From the NCBI RefSeq assembly GCF_041200025.1, contig NZ_CP165628.1, positions 2,356,001-2,420,000 of the forward strand: a stretch of DNA of 64,000 nt, written 5' to 3'. Position 1 is the first letter of the stretch. Each line of letters opens with the position of its first letter. The position numbers were made by a program, and so were the translations under genes. This document shows positions 36,742 to 44,656 of this stretch, piece after piece. Source of the DNA: Rouxiella sp. WC2420. GTDB taxonomy: Bacteria > Pseudomonadota > Gammaproteobacteria > Enterobacterales > Enterobacteriaceae. The notes beneath the pieces are model-generated. The model saw only the letters and a list, made by a program, of their open reading frames with translations. It searched no databases and was not told the origin of the DNA.

Positions 36742-38071
36742 TTACAGGGTTTATATCCTCGTGTTCAGGTCCTAACAATTTTAAAAGCTCAGCGTGCAGT
36801 GCTATTGCTTCAACTGATTCATAGGACCCGCGATCAATCAGAGTTATATATTTTTCGTATAATTCGACCTGAGGTAATGGAGGGCGAGAGGAGACCTTCA
36901 TTACGCGCTCTAAAACGTCGTTACTGGCTTCGGCAAGAGTCTCACCGACAGGGAAAGTACCTTCTCCAAAACCTCCACTATGCGTTATCAAACGGATTTG
37001 TTCTCTTTTTACAGTACTAAGCACTTGCGGGCTGTGAGTGGTTACAATGAACTGAATATTAGGGAACGCTTTGATTAGTTGGGGGAGGATCATTTGTTGC
37101 CATTCTGGATGAAGGTGCATATCGACTTCATCAATCAGCACAATCCCAGGCGTTTTTTTCGTGGCTGCTGTCAGAAAATGTGGATTCAGTAACACCGCAC
37201 GGTAGGCGATGTCAGCTACCATGCCAATCGTGTTGCGCAAGCCATCGCTTAAGAGGCTTACCGGGTAATCGCCATGTTCAGGATGAGTAACGACAACAGT
37301 CTGGTGAATGGCGCTGTAGCGGAGATTTTGCCAACCCGTTGACTCTAAAATAATATCTACGGCATTACTGATGCTTTCAATCCAGTTTGATCTGGGTGTT
37401 GCAGACTTTGGAAGCCCGCGTTCTTTTACAACCATCTGATGTTCAAGTTCAGCCAGAGTTTGTTTGCGCAGCCAATGGCTAAAAGTACTATAACTTGATG
37501 CGGGATCGAGGCAATTCTTATAGCCATCAAGTCGGCTGTCGATCTTATTATTAGGACTTTTTATTTCATTCAGTCGTTTTTGTGCCCATAGGCGACCTGT
37601 CCCGTAATAAGCGATTAATGGTAGGGTAACTTCCTTGCCTTTTTGGACAGCTTGCTGCAATTTGGCTGCGAATTCTTTGAGCTCTTTTACCTGAGTTGTT
37701 CGCCCCTTTAAGGTGTTACGAGATCGTACCCATTTTTTGAAAAGCAAATTTTGTTCTGGAAAAGGTTTCGCCATGATAGAAACAGGGAGTTGTTGCTCCA
37801 TTTGATATCCGCCATAGCTTGCCGTTTCCCGGGTCTCATCATTCCATCCTGTCGCTACTTTTGCTAAACGGATATCGCTGTCGTTTATTCCCTTGTCAAC
37901 ACCGGTCCCAAAGCCTCCAACAAACTGTCCCAGGGCGATAGTTATACCATCGAGGAGAGTCGTTTTACCTTGCCCATTCACCCCGACCAGCACTGTGAGG
38001 TCAGACTCAAAGCTGCATTCGAATTTTTCGAATAGGCGAAAGTTACTCAAGACAATTTGTTGAATCTTCAT
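36722..38071 (-). CDS. ptuA: PtuA-like AAA/SMC-type ATPase (Septu defence)
   Basis: 449 residues. It opens with MKIQQIVLSNFRLFEKFE and Walker A GVNGQGKTT at residues 30-38. Walker B is VLIDEVDMHLHPEWQ, followed by VTTHSPQVLS, an OLD/RecF-like ATPase core as in PtuA of Septu and retron Ec78. The C-terminus ends soon after LLGPEHEDINP, where relatives normally continue, and its last codons overlap the IEH remnant of ptuB. This indicates loss of a short tail. PtuA forms a complex with the HNH nuclease PtuB to cut phage DNA. Here the partner is broken, so the system is probably dead or reduced to an orphan ATPase. No reverse transcriptase or retron RNA is present. Confidence 0.75.
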   Translation of the reverse strand: MKIQQIVLSNFRLFEKFECSFESDLTVLVGVNGQGKTTLLDGITIALGQFVGGFGTGVDKGINDSDIRLAKVATGWNDETRETASYGGYQMEQQLPVSIMAKPFPEQNLLFKKWVRSRNTLKGRTTQVKELKEFAAKLQQAVQKGKEVTLPLIAYYGTGRLWAQKRLNEIKSPNNKIDSRLDGYKNCLDPASSYSTFSHWLRKQTLAELEHQMVVKERGLPKSATPRSNWIESISNAVDIILESTGWQNLRYSAIHQTVVVTHPEHGDYPVSLLSDGLRNTIGMVADIAYRAVLLNPHFLTAATKKTPGIVLIDEVDMHLHPEWQQMILPQLIKAFPNIQFIVTTHSPQVLSTVKREQIRLITHSGGFGEGTFPVGETLAEASNDVLERVMKVSSRPPLPQVELYEKYITLIDRGSYESVEAIALHAELLKLLGPEHEDINPVNRTHCA

Positions 38072-38259
38072 TAATGTTCCTTAACTTGAAATTTCATCGG
38101 TAGGTTATCACTAGCATCAGTGAAAAGTCTGCTAGTTATCCGTAGTTTCATCAAGTTAGTCATTATTGAATGAGGGAAGAATTTGGCTCTAATCACTCTA
38201 TTTTGATAAATATTAAACTCAAAAAATCCTATCTAAAAGATTTTAAAGTTTTTGCGATA

Positions 38260-38295
38260 ATCCCCTTTTAAAGATTTTAATCGATAGAAGGGGAT
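38260..38295. repeat. Inverted repeat between ptuA and iolG
   Basis: ATCCCCTT (38260-38267) and AAGGGGAT (38288-38295) flank 20 AT-rich bases. The T-run is weak on either strand. It may end the minus-strand iolG transcript or act as an operator for ptuA. Confidence 0.3.
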
Positions 38296-38342
38296 ATTTA
38301 ATCTCAAGATTTGAACTCTTACACTAAATAAATGGAGCGCAG

Positions 38343-39338
38343 TCAAAGCGTCACCGTCACCACTTTCTGCGTTTTCAAAGATTCAATGGCCGCCTCGGCC
38401 AGCATTAGGGCCTTGAGGCCATCGTCAGCAGTAATTGGCAATGTTTTATTTTCTTTCACTGCCGTAACAAACGCCTGCCACTGCTGTTGGAAAGCCGCGT
38501 GATAACGGTCAAGCACAGAATACAGCGGCTTTTGTGACTGGACGGCATTGTCTTCAGTAAACTTCACCAGCGTAGTCGCGGGCACATTGTTGACCTGCAA
38601 ACAGCCCAGCTGGCCGTGTGCTTCAATGCGCTGATCGTAGCCATAGCCTGAGCGGCGGCTGTTATTGATAACCACAATTTTTCCTGACGCGGTTTGCAGT
38701 GTTACCACGACGACATCAACATCACCGGCAGCCTTGATTTTTGGGTTCACCAGCGCAGCGGCGATGGCTGAAACAGCAATCGGTTCTTCCTGCAGCAGAA
38801 AACGCGCCATATCAAAATCATGAATCGTCATATCACGGAAGATGCCGCCGGAATCCGGATAATTTTCCTGCGGCGGGGGCGAAGGGTCGCGGGAAGATAT
38901 CTGCAAATGCTCAAGCTCGCCAATTTCACCGGCACTCAGGGCGCGGTGCAGCGCCGCATGGTTTGGGTCAAAGCGTCGGTTGAAACCAATCATAAACGGC
39001 ACGGCTAGCTGATTTATCTCTTCTACGCAGGCTCGTACCCGCTCGATATTCAAGTCGATTGGTTTTTCGCAAAAGATAGCTTTGCCCGCCCGCGCTGCCT
39101 GCAGAGCAAAATCAGCATGAGTATCATTTGGGGTGGCGATCAACACAATGTCGACTTCGGGATGATTAATCGCCTGTGTGACCGCAAGCACTTTAGCGTG
39201 ATATTTTTCAGCTAATTCCCCGGCATTCCCTGAGGACGAACCTGAGACCGAGAACAGCACCGAGTCAGGATTATCGTCGATGTGTTTGGCATGAACCCTG
39301 GCAATTCTGCCCGCCCCCAACAGCGCAACTTTCAACAT
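38343..39338 (-). CDS. iolG: Inositol 2-dehydrogenase-like Gfo/Idh/MocA oxidoreductase
   Basis: 331 residues. The NAD motif GAGRIARVHAKHI is at residues 8-20. EKPID carries the conserved Lys of the EKP motif near 97, and DMTIHDFDMARF near 170-185 gives the catalytic Asp/His pair typical of IolG. It would oxidise myo-inositol to 2-keto-myo-inositol. No other iol gene is adjacent, so scyllo-inositol or another cyclitol or sugar is possible. It is a single minus-strand gene with its promoter within 39.34-39.6 kb. Confidence 0.75.
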   Translation of the reverse strand: MLKVALLGAGRIARVHAKHIDDNPDSVLFSVSGSSSGNAGELAEKYHAKVLAVTQAINHPEVDIVLIATPNDTHADFALQAARAGKAIFCEKPIDLNIERVRACVEEINQLAVPFMIGFNRRFDPNHAALHRALSAGEIGELEHLQISSRDPSPPPQENYPDSGGIFRDMTIHDFDMARFLLQEEPIAVSAIAAALVNPKIKAAGDVDVVVVTLQTASGKIVVINNSRRSGYGYDQRIEAHGQLGCLQVNNVPATTLVKFTEDNAVQSQKPLYSVLDRYHAAFQQQWQAFVTAVKENKTLPITADDGLKALMLAEAAIESLKTQKVVTVTL

Positions 39339-39617
39339 TGTGTTTATCCACCTATTAATAATGATTCAAAATCAGAGTCTGAATCAAAATTAGCAATATG
39401 AATTATTTATTTCAATAAATCATGATAATGAAATATTAAATTTGCTGGTGGGTTATCATTCTTACGTTCCGAGTTTTAGTTTTGACATCGTGAGGCTGCC
39501 AATAAAAGGTGCACTGACACCTTGGTGGTGCATGGCTGCGCGGTTATTGAAGCTGATTAAAATGCCATAAATTTATAATTATATGATTTATATTATTATT
39601 ATCTTGATGTTCAAAAG

Positions 39618-39640
39618 TGGCATGTAAACTGCTTTATAAT
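39618..39640 (+). promoter_or_regulatory. Possible promoter of the candidate small RNA
   Basis: TGGCATGTAAACTGC (39618-39632) fits the sigma-54 -24/-12 pattern with two mismatches and correct spacing. Alternatively TATAAT at 39635-39640 is a consensus sigma-70 -10 box, though no good -35 sits at 17 bp. The two readings predict starts within a few bases of each other. Confidence 0.35.
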
Positions 39641-39642
39641 TT

Positions 39643-39768
39643 CGGATAGAAAGTATGGCACAGCACTAAGTCGCGCAATATTGAGTTGAGCTGGCTTAGT
39701 CAGCATTTTAAAAATGAAGGCGTCCGTTAGCGTTCAGGAGACTGAGCGCTAACAGGACGCTTTTTTTT
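39643..39768 (+). ncRNA. Candidate small RNA of about 125 nt
   Basis: A promoter-like element is followed about 120 bases later by a 13-bp hairpin with eight T residues, and no reading frame of useful length lies between them. The terminator is far too strong and too far from iolG's promoter to serve a visible gene. This is the usual signature of an intergenic sRNA. I do not recognise the sequence as GlmY/GlmZ or another known RNA. The boundaries are estimates. Confidence 0.4.
39720..39768 (+). terminator. Strong intrinsic terminator without an upstream gene
   Basis: GCGTCC-GTTAGCG (39720-39732) pairs with CGCTAAC-A-GGACGC (39747-39760): 13 base pairs with one bulged A, followed by T8. Confidence 0.9.
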
Positions 39769-39899
39769 GCTCTGCAATTCAACCCTCATGTTTATGACTT
39801 TTAACATAAACTTTCATTTTAAAAGACCTATTCGCCGTTGTAGGCAATCCTGGCTGCTATCCTTAAGGTTCTTATGCTTATTTATCAAGGATGTCGAAC

Positions 39900-40469
39900 A
39901 TGGCTTTATTAAACTCTCATTCGATTAACAAGGTCATCGCGGGATTGGCCGTGTGTGCCTGGTTACCCTTGGCCAACGCGGCGCCGATGTTCACTTTGAG
40001 CTCTCCGGCGTTTAACGATAATGGCGTATTGGCTAAAAAATACGCCGGTAACATTAAAGAGAACCCGGCCTGCGTCGGCGATAACTTTTCACCGGCTTTT
40101 AGCTGGCAGAATGCGCCCAAAGGCACCAAAAGCTTTACCCTGACCATCAGGGATGTTGATGCCAATCATGGCCTCGGCGTGAACCACCTGGTGGCTTATG
40201 GCATACCTGCCTCAACCACAGGTTTTGCTGGCGACGCGTTGAGTGAGGGGAAAGGGTTTATCGGCGGAAGCAACACGATGAAGCACGGCTATTATAACGG
40301 GCCTTGCCCACCGGTAGGCACTGGCTCTCATCACTATATCGTGCAGCTGATAGCCACTGATTTAGCGCCTGATGCGTTACCCAAAGGGCTGAGTTACGAA
40401 CAGTTGTTCGAAAAGCTTAAAGGTCACGCCATTGATAATTCGACTCTGGTCGCCCGCTTCGGCGAATAA
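39900..40469 (+). CDS. Secreted PEBP-family protein (YbhB/YbcL-like)
   Basis: 189 residues from ATG 39900. The AAGG at 39887-39890 is 9 bases upstream of it but directly abuts an alternative ATG at 39891. The signal peptide runs to about residue 27 (WLPLANA-A). The mature protein has the phosphatidylethanolamine-binding fold motifs: PAFSWQNAPKGTKSFTLTIRDVDA, then HYYNGPCPPVGTGSHHYIVQL. Bacterial members of this family are poorly understood; the name Raf-kinase inhibitor-like reflects homology only. It is monocistronic with a bidirectional terminator. Confidence 0.8.
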   Translation: MALLNSHSINKVIAGLAVCAWLPLANAAPMFTLSSPAFNDNGVLAKKYAGNIKENPACVGDNFSPAFSWQNAPKGTKSFTLTIRDVDANHGLGVNHLVAYGIPASTTGFAGDALSEGKGFIGGSNTMKHGYYNGPCPPVGTGSHHYIVQLIATDLAPDALPKGLSYEQLFEKLKGHAIDNSTLVARFGE

Positions 40470-40500
40470 TCTTGTGCTATTTCCCTTGCCCAATGGCAAT

Positions 40501-40530
40501 AAAAAGGCCGAACGTGAGTTCGGCCTTTAT
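40501..40530. terminator. Bidirectional terminator between PEBP gene and the dehydrogenase operon
   Basis: AAAGGCCGAA (40503-40512) pairs perfectly with TTCGGCCTTT (40519-40528) around CGTGAG. A/T tails on both sides allow it to serve either direction. Confidence 0.75.
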
Positions 40531-40630
40531 GTGGTTTTTTCAGATATAGTCAAGGCATTGCTTCTGATTTAAGTCTGATATTGCCTTAAATCTTATCTGA
40601 GATTGTCTCAATCTCAATATAGCCCCTGAT

Positions 40631-41959
40631 TTATTTCTGAGTACCGTCTTCAATTTTTGACGGATAGGTCAGGTCAGCGGCTTTACGCATCTTGGCAACT
40701 TCTTTCGCTGTGACGGTTGCACCGGCCGGGTTACCAAACTGGTTGCTGACATAGTTGCTGATCTGAGCAATTTGCTCATCATTCAGCTGGTTAGCAAATG
40801 ACGGCATCATCACTTCGCCCTGATCCATGTGACGTTGAACGCCGCCCAGAATCACAGAAACCATGTTGCGACTGTCAGCTGCACCGGTGCTGGTGTGGTT
40901 ATACAGCGACGGATAGGCGTGGAAGCCTTTACCGATACCGCCACCAGACTGACCGTGACAGGCTGCGCAGCTGCTGTTGAACAGCGCAGAAGCAGACTGG
41001 TCAAACGGCACGGCGTTGGCGCGGTCGGCGAACACGTTAGTTGCCGGTTTGCCCCAGGAATCGCGCGGCTGAGTCTGCTTGCTGTCGCTGATAGCTGGAA
41101 CGGAGCGAATATAGGTTGCAATCGCGTTCAGGTCGCTGTCGGTCAGATGTTGCAGGCTGTGCTCGATAGCTTCAGACATGGCACCGGATGCCGACGCCTT
41201 GCCCGCCACGTCACCGGTTTTCAGGTAAGTGACCAGCTCTTGCTGTGACCAAGTGCCGATGCCGGCATTTTTGTCTGGAGTAATGTTAAATGCTACCCAG
41301 GACCCCAAATCGCCACCGGCAAAGGCTTTGCTGTTGTCCATACCCATGGTCAAGTTACGCGGAGTGTGGCAGGTGCCGCAGTGCTCCATCGCATCCACCA
41401 GATAACGACCACGGTTCCAGTCATCGCTTTTGCTTGGATCGTTCTTAAGCTCGCCTTTATCAAAGTTGAACCATTTCCAGAAGGTCATGCCCCAACGTTG
41501 GTTGAACGGGAAGGAGAGGTCAGTTTTAGCCGGAGCGGAATGTACGCCCGGCAATGACAGCAAATAGGCTTTAATCGCCAGCACGTCTTCACGTTTCATT
41601 TTGGTGAAGGAGTCATAAGGCATTGCCGGATAAAGTTGCTGCCCGTCTTTACCTACGCCGTCCTGCACGGCACGCACAAACTCGTCGTCTGTCCAGTTAC
41701 CGATACCAAACTGTTTATCGGAAGAGATGTTAGTGCCATAAATTACCCCAAATGGCGATGCTAGCGGATAACCGCCACCAAATTGAGCATTTTTATCGGC
41801 GTTGGGCGCGGTATGACAGGCAGTACAGTCCGCCGCTGTTGCCAGATAGGCACCGCGTTTAATCATGTCAGCAGAGTTTGACGCATCATCGGCAAAAGCA
41901 CTGGTCGCGGCCGCCAGCGGCAACAGTGCTGCCAGCAAATATTTTAATTTCATTTCCAC
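40631..41959 (-). CDS. Triheme cytochrome c subunit of a membrane gluconate/polyol dehydrogenase
   Basis: 442 residues with a Sec signal peptide (to about residue 23, ATSAFA-DD) and three CxxCH heme sites: CTACH 45-49, CGTCH 194-198 and CAACH 331-335. Such subunits pass electrons from the flavin subunit to ubiquinone at the periplasmic face. Length and heme number match the cytochrome subunit of gluconate 2-dehydrogenase and related sorbitol/fructose dehydrogenases. It is the last gene of a three-gene minus-strand operon, 48 bases after the flavoprotein. Confidence 0.85.
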   Translation of the reverse strand: MEMKLKYLLAALLPLAAATSAFADDASNSADMIKRGAYLATAADCTACHTAPNADKNAQFGGGYPLASPFGVIYGTNISSDKQFGIGNWTDDEFVRAVQDGVGKDGQQLYPAMPYDSFTKMKREDVLAIKAYLLSLPGVHSAPAKTDLSFPFNQRWGMTFWKWFNFDKGELKNDPSKSDDWNRGRYLVDAMEHCGTCHTPRNLTMGMDNSKAFAGGDLGSWVAFNITPDKNAGIGTWSQQELVTYLKTGDVAGKASASGAMSEAIEHSLQHLTDSDLNAIATYIRSVPAISDSKQTQPRDSWGKPATNVFADRANAVPFDQSASALFNSSCAACHGQSGGGIGKGFHAYPSLYNHTSTGAADSRNMVSVILGGVQRHMDQGEVMMPSFANQLNDEQIAQISNYVSNQFGNPAGATVTAKEVAKMRKAADLTYPSKIEDGTQK

Positions 41960-42007
41960 ATCCTCATACGATACCCACCGGTGAGTTATCGCAGTTCCTC
42001 AGAAGAA

Positions 42008-43612
42008 TCAGGCCAGGCTTTTCAGCACCGAGTCCGCCATGCGAAGCGCCAGCGCTGTTCCCGTTAACGTCGAGTTAACGGTTGAAGCAGAAGGCATGAT
42101 GCCGGTACCGGCGATAAACAAGTTCGGGTGATCGTGGGTGCGACAGTTGCCGTCCACGACCGAATCCTTAGGATCGCTGCCCATGATCATGGTGCCGGTA
42201 ATGTGCTGGTTGTTGTTGTAAACGCCGCGTTTGCTGTAAACAACTTCCGTTCCGCCCATGGCTTCGGCGATCTTCTTGAAGTCAATCATCGACTGGTCAT
42301 AGCCTTTGTTGACGTATTCCGGAAACTTGTAATACACCTCGAGGCGTGGAATACCCCATTCGTCCTTCTCGGTCTTGCTTGGCACAACGCGGTTCTCCGG
42401 CTCTGGCAGCATTTCCAGCAGGCAGTTCAGTAGCACGTAGCGGGGTGCCTGATAGGCCAGCTTGTCATTCAGTGCCTTGCCGTAATAGCCCTGTTTCACC
42501 AGACGTTCGGTCAGAGAACGCACCGGCGAGGTGTTTGCCAGGTCAACGCGGAGCGCAGAGCGCTCGTTACGCCAAGAGCCGTCACGCAGGTTGTTAATAC
42601 TGCCCGGACGCATTGGACCACGACCAAAATAAACCGGCTCGTCGGCCAGGAATTCGACCGAGGTGCCTGGGTGGTCCATCAGGTTTCGACCTACCATGCC
42701 AGAGCTATTGGCGATACCGTTGGGATACTTGTCGCTGGTAGAGATCAGCAGCAGCTTTGGACTTTCCAGCCCGTTAGCGGTCAGAACGAAACGTTTACCC
42801 GTAACTTTATGGGTCTGCTTTTCTTTATCCAGATAATGGATTGCCACGATATTACCGCTGTCGTCGGCTTCAATTTTGTAAACCACTGCGTTGGCGATGA
42901 TACGTACGCCAGCCTCATAGGCGCGGCGAGCAGAGATACCGCCGTGATACTGCGCGTCGATCGGGCAAACCGGCATACAGTTATTGTTACCGCAGCAGGC
43001 AGGACGACCGTCGTAAGGAATACTGTTACGGGCCTGAGGGCCGATACCGACAATGTAGCCCAGCGGCGCAACGCGTTCTTTAATTCGTTCAAAGCCGTAA
43101 GACAATGGGATGCCCGGCAGCGGGTAAGGCTGAGAACGCGGTGACCCTAAATCGTCATCACCTGAAACGCCCATTTTAATTTCAGCTTCGGAGTAATAAG
43201 GCTCCAAGTCTTCATAGCTGATTGGCCAGTCGCGACCCACACCATAAAGGGTGTTGATTTTCATATCGTTAGGCAGCAGACGGAAAGCCTGTCCGGCCCA
43301 GTGCCAGGTAGTACCGCCGACACCGCGCAGATACTGTGCTGCATACACGTCCGGGCCTTTTTGAATCAGATAGTTATTATCTTTTGGCTGGAACTTTGGC
43401 TGTGGTGCCCACGGCTTTGCCGGATAAGGCTCGGTAAAATCGCCTTTCAGCGGCGACTGGCGGAACAGCTCAACCGCTTCATCACGCTTGAAAAACGGGC
43501 CTGAGTCCAGCATCAGCACGGAAACTCCGGCTTTAGCCATCTTTTCGGCAGCCAGAGAACCGGCAATACCTGCACCAATGACGATTACGTCAGCGTTCAA
43601 TGCTTCAGCCAT
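42008..43612 (-). CDS. GMC-family flavoprotein subunit of gluconate/polyol dehydrogenase
   Basis: 534 residues. The FAD motif GAGIAG is at 13-18. The CCGNNNCMPVCPIDAQYHG cysteine cluster, which in this enzyme class may hold an iron-sulfur cluster, lies in the first half. The GMC C-terminus has NNQHITGTMIMG with the catalytic His and TGIMPSASTVNSTLT. It oxidises the sugar acid or polyol in the periplasm (gluconate to 2-keto-gluconate is the best-known case). It overlaps the small subunit by 8 bases. No signal peptide is present, consistent with hitch-hiker Tat export on the small subunit. Confidence 0.8.
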   Translation of the reverse strand: MAEALNADVIVIGAGIAGSLAAEKMAKAGVSVLMLDSGPFFKRDEAVELFRQSPLKGDFTEPYPAKPWAPQPKFQPKDNNYLIQKGPDVYAAQYLRGVGGTTWHWAGQAFRLLPNDMKINTLYGVGRDWPISYEDLEPYYSEAEIKMGVSGDDDLGSPRSQPYPLPGIPLSYGFERIKERVAPLGYIVGIGPQARNSIPYDGRPACCGNNNCMPVCPIDAQYHGGISARRAYEAGVRIIANAVVYKIEADDSGNIVAIHYLDKEKQTHKVTGKRFVLTANGLESPKLLLISTSDKYPNGIANSSGMVGRNLMDHPGTSVEFLADEPVYFGRGPMRPGSINNLRDGSWRNERSALRVDLANTSPVRSLTERLVKQGYYGKALNDKLAYQAPRYVLLNCLLEMLPEPENRVVPSKTEKDEWGIPRLEVYYKFPEYVNKGYDQSMIDFKKIAEAMGGTEVVYSKRGVYNNNQHITGTMIMGSDPKDSVVDGNCRTHDHPNLFIAGTGIMPSASTVNSTLTGTALALRMADSVLKSLA

Positions 43613-44144
43613 GGGTTGCTACCTCGCTTTCAGGCTTGTGGATCCAGAAGTTCGGTTCGCCAACCGCATAACTTGGGGGTAATAGACTGTCTTTCACGAG
43701 TTCATAGCTCACAATATTTTCAAAGCCGATACAGACCTGAGTGCCGGGCTGGCCAACTACGCCTAGATACCAGCCATTAACCAGCTGTTGGTAAAGCTGC
43801 CCCAACGCCGCGGGCTGCTGTGCCAACAACTGATGCAAAGGATCGCCAATCACATCGCTGTGGGCGTCAAGCAGGGTAGTCAACGCATCAAGTTGAGCAT
43901 CCAACTCTGCATGATGCAGCCAGCTGTACAGAGCCTGACCCAAATGGGATTCCAGGTTGTCCATTGCGGTCAGCTTTTTGGAGAGTTGCATAAAGTTGTC
44001 TGGCATCGTTATCGCCGAGGCCAGAGGCGGCGCTGCCAGCGCCAGATTGGTGAACACACTGCTGCCAAGCAACTGGCTGCCGAAACCGGCCGCAAGAACG
44101 CTCGCAGTACCAAGTACAACTCGGCGGCGTGAAAGATTGATCAT
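43605..44144 (-). CDS. Small Tat-targeted subunit of gluconate/polyol dehydrogenase
   Basis: 179 residues, first gene of the operon. LSRRRVVLGTASVLAAGFG at the N-terminus is a twin-arginine signal (R6-R8). Small subunits of gluconate 2-dehydrogenase and sorbitol dehydrogenase supply the Tat signal for the folded flavoprotein. The GWYLGVVG and FENIVSYELVKD segments are typical of this short family. Whether the substrate is gluconate, sorbitol, fructose or another polyol cannot be decided by sequence alone. Confidence 0.8.
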   Translation of the reverse strand: MINLSRRRVVLGTASVLAAGFGSQLLGSSVFTNLALAAPPLASAITMPDNFMQLSKKLTAMDNLESHLGQALYSWLHHAELDAQLDALTTLLDAHSDVIGDPLHQLLAQQPAALGQLYQQLVNGWYLGVVGQPGTQVCIGFENIVSYELVKDSLLPPSYAVGEPNFWIHKPESEVATHG

Positions 44145-44656
44145 GGTGGTTTTCCGTAAAATCAGTCGGTTAAAACATTCCGTTTAGTTCGGAGCCCTGT
44201 CGTATAAAAAAACTGATGTAAAGGTGATGCAAAAAACGCCATTGTTTGAAAATATCGAATCATTAGGTACGTCATTGACTAAATGTGACCGATATATTGT
44301 TAAATGTTTCGCTGATGTTAATTCACTTCTTTTAATGGGTGAATAGATAGTTTCGTAACTAAAGTAAATGGTTAAGGCGATTTATGATGATAATTTACAC
44401 AAAATTGTGCGCAAAGCCTTGTCTTATCTAGGGTTATACAATAAGTGCTATTGCGAACCGAATGATACATTTTAAAATGGAATTTTCGTGAATTGTGAAC
44501 TAAGTCCGCTTTTTATTATGGTTGGATTGAGGATTTGTTAAGTCTACGGACCTGCCACGGGGTCAGTGCCAACAGTATGATTATTGTGATGTAATATGAT
44601 TTCTAATATGCCGGTAGAGAGGTCATAAATACGCCTTTTACTTAATTGGAAAGTTT
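44145..44656. other. 512-base AT-rich region between the dehydrogenase operon and the RHS gene
   Basis: No gene, strong hairpin or repeat is seen. It must carry the minus-strand dehydrogenase promoter and any promoter of the RHS gene. A TTACACAAAATTGTGC partial palindrome near 44395-44410 is the only symmetric element noticed. The AT-rich character increases toward the RHS gene. Confidence 0.4.

Larger units (their letters stand above)
39339..39899. other. 561-base intergenic region holding a candidate small RNA
   Basis: From the left: iolG promoter region (minus), GGTGCACTGACACC-type partial palindromes near 39510-39530, a sigma-54-like element and a TATAAT near 39618-39640, a transcript-sized unit ending in a very strong terminator at 39768, then about 130 bases leading to the PEBP gene. 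No protein gene is seen. Confidence 0.5.

Noticed and set aside
36613-37020. Plus-strand 135-codon frame across the ptuA-ptuB junction
   Set aside because: It is antisense to ptuA/ptuB homology that can be read residue by residue, and has no supporting features.
38260-38295. Retron noncoding RNA next to ptuA
   Set aside because: Only a short inverted repeat is present; no reverse transcriptase gene or paired a1/a2 ends were seen.
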